Both the position numbers and the translations under genes were made by a program. A model generated the notes under the pieces. That model did no database searches. It saw only the letters and a program-made list of their open reading frames with translations, and was not told where the DNA came from. Source: PVC group bacterium (lineage in GTDB: Bacteria > GCA-001730085 > JADFSZ01). Taken from it: 6,788 bases of DNA. Location of the stretch: assembly GCA_022560555.1 (NCBI GenBank), contig JADFSZ010000096.1:1-6788 (forward strand). Direction: 5' to 3'. This document shows, piece by piece, positions 6,698 through 6,788 of this stretch; position 1 is the first letter of the stretch, and each line of letters starts with the position of its first letter.

Positions 6698-6788
6698 TAA
6701 GTCCGAACTTGGCTCAGCCAGCGACTCCTTATCTTTTCCTCAAAATCAAAGGCTTCCAGCTGTGAATAAACCGCTCGTTTGCATCGCA
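6694..6788 (-). CDS. Possible C-terminal tail of a convergent gene, cut by the window edge
   Basis: On the minus strand a frame runs open from the right edge for 30 residues, with the tail LEAFDFEEKIRSRWLSQVRTY split here as LEAFDFEEKI and RSRWLSQVRTY, and stops at 6694-6696. It would overlap the glutaredoxin gene tail to tail by 4 bases. The amino-acid composition looks protein-like, with amphipathic charged and aromatic residues, but the fragment is too short to assign a family. A second minus-strand frame also stays open for 19 codons here, so this call is tentative. Confidence 0.35.
   Translation of the reverse strand, partial: RCKRAVYSQLEAFDFEEKIRSRWLSQVRTY

Noticed and set aside
6709-6719. 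TGGC-TCA-GCCA hairpin downstream of the glutaredoxin gene, as a terminator
   Set aside because: The stem is 4 bp and no run of T follows on either strand within a useful distance.

Overview
The window is bacterial: genes are tightly packed on the + strand, with strong AGGAG-type Shine-Dalgarno sites, short overlaps between coding regions and no introns. The phylum cannot be fixed from the sequence. The GH130/GT4 sugar cluster recalls environmental, moderately AT-rich bacteria (Omnitrophota or a similar lineage would be a guess). The last gene resembles a small glutaredoxin type that I remember mainly from Gammaproteobacteria.

Region 1 (1-4644) is a carbohydrate operon that is already under way at the left edge. 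In order it holds the C-terminal half of a GH130 beta-mannoside phosphorylase-like protein, a 751-residue fusion of a GT4 glycosyltransferase with a C-terminal alpha/alpha-barrel domain, and two more complete GH130-like proteins in tandem. Genes 1/2 and 3/4 overlap by 17 and 14 bases, and genes 2/3 are separated by 15 bases, so the four are almost certainly co-transcribed and partly translationally coupled. None shows a signal peptide where the N-terminus is visible, so the system looks cytoplasmic. A nucleotide-sugar glycosyltransferase beside several phosphorylase-like proteins suggests that the cell makes and recycles an internal (possibly mannose-based) glycan. The substrate is inference.

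Region 2 (4645-4753) is a short spacer with a perfect extended -10 promoter element (TGA-TATAAT), which probably starts a second transcription unit.

Region 3 (4754-6697) holds a B12-binding radical SAM enzyme of the HpnP/DUF4070-like type, followed 24 bases later by a small membrane-proximal glutaredoxin-like protein with a CPFC active site. Region 4 (6698-6788) contains what may be the C-terminal tail of a convergent minus-strand gene running off the right edge.

The most interesting points are the synthesis-plus-phosphorolysis gene set of region 1, and the third GH130 gene, which has lost several signature residues of its family (including the IYHGV histidine) while its tandem neighbour keeps them.
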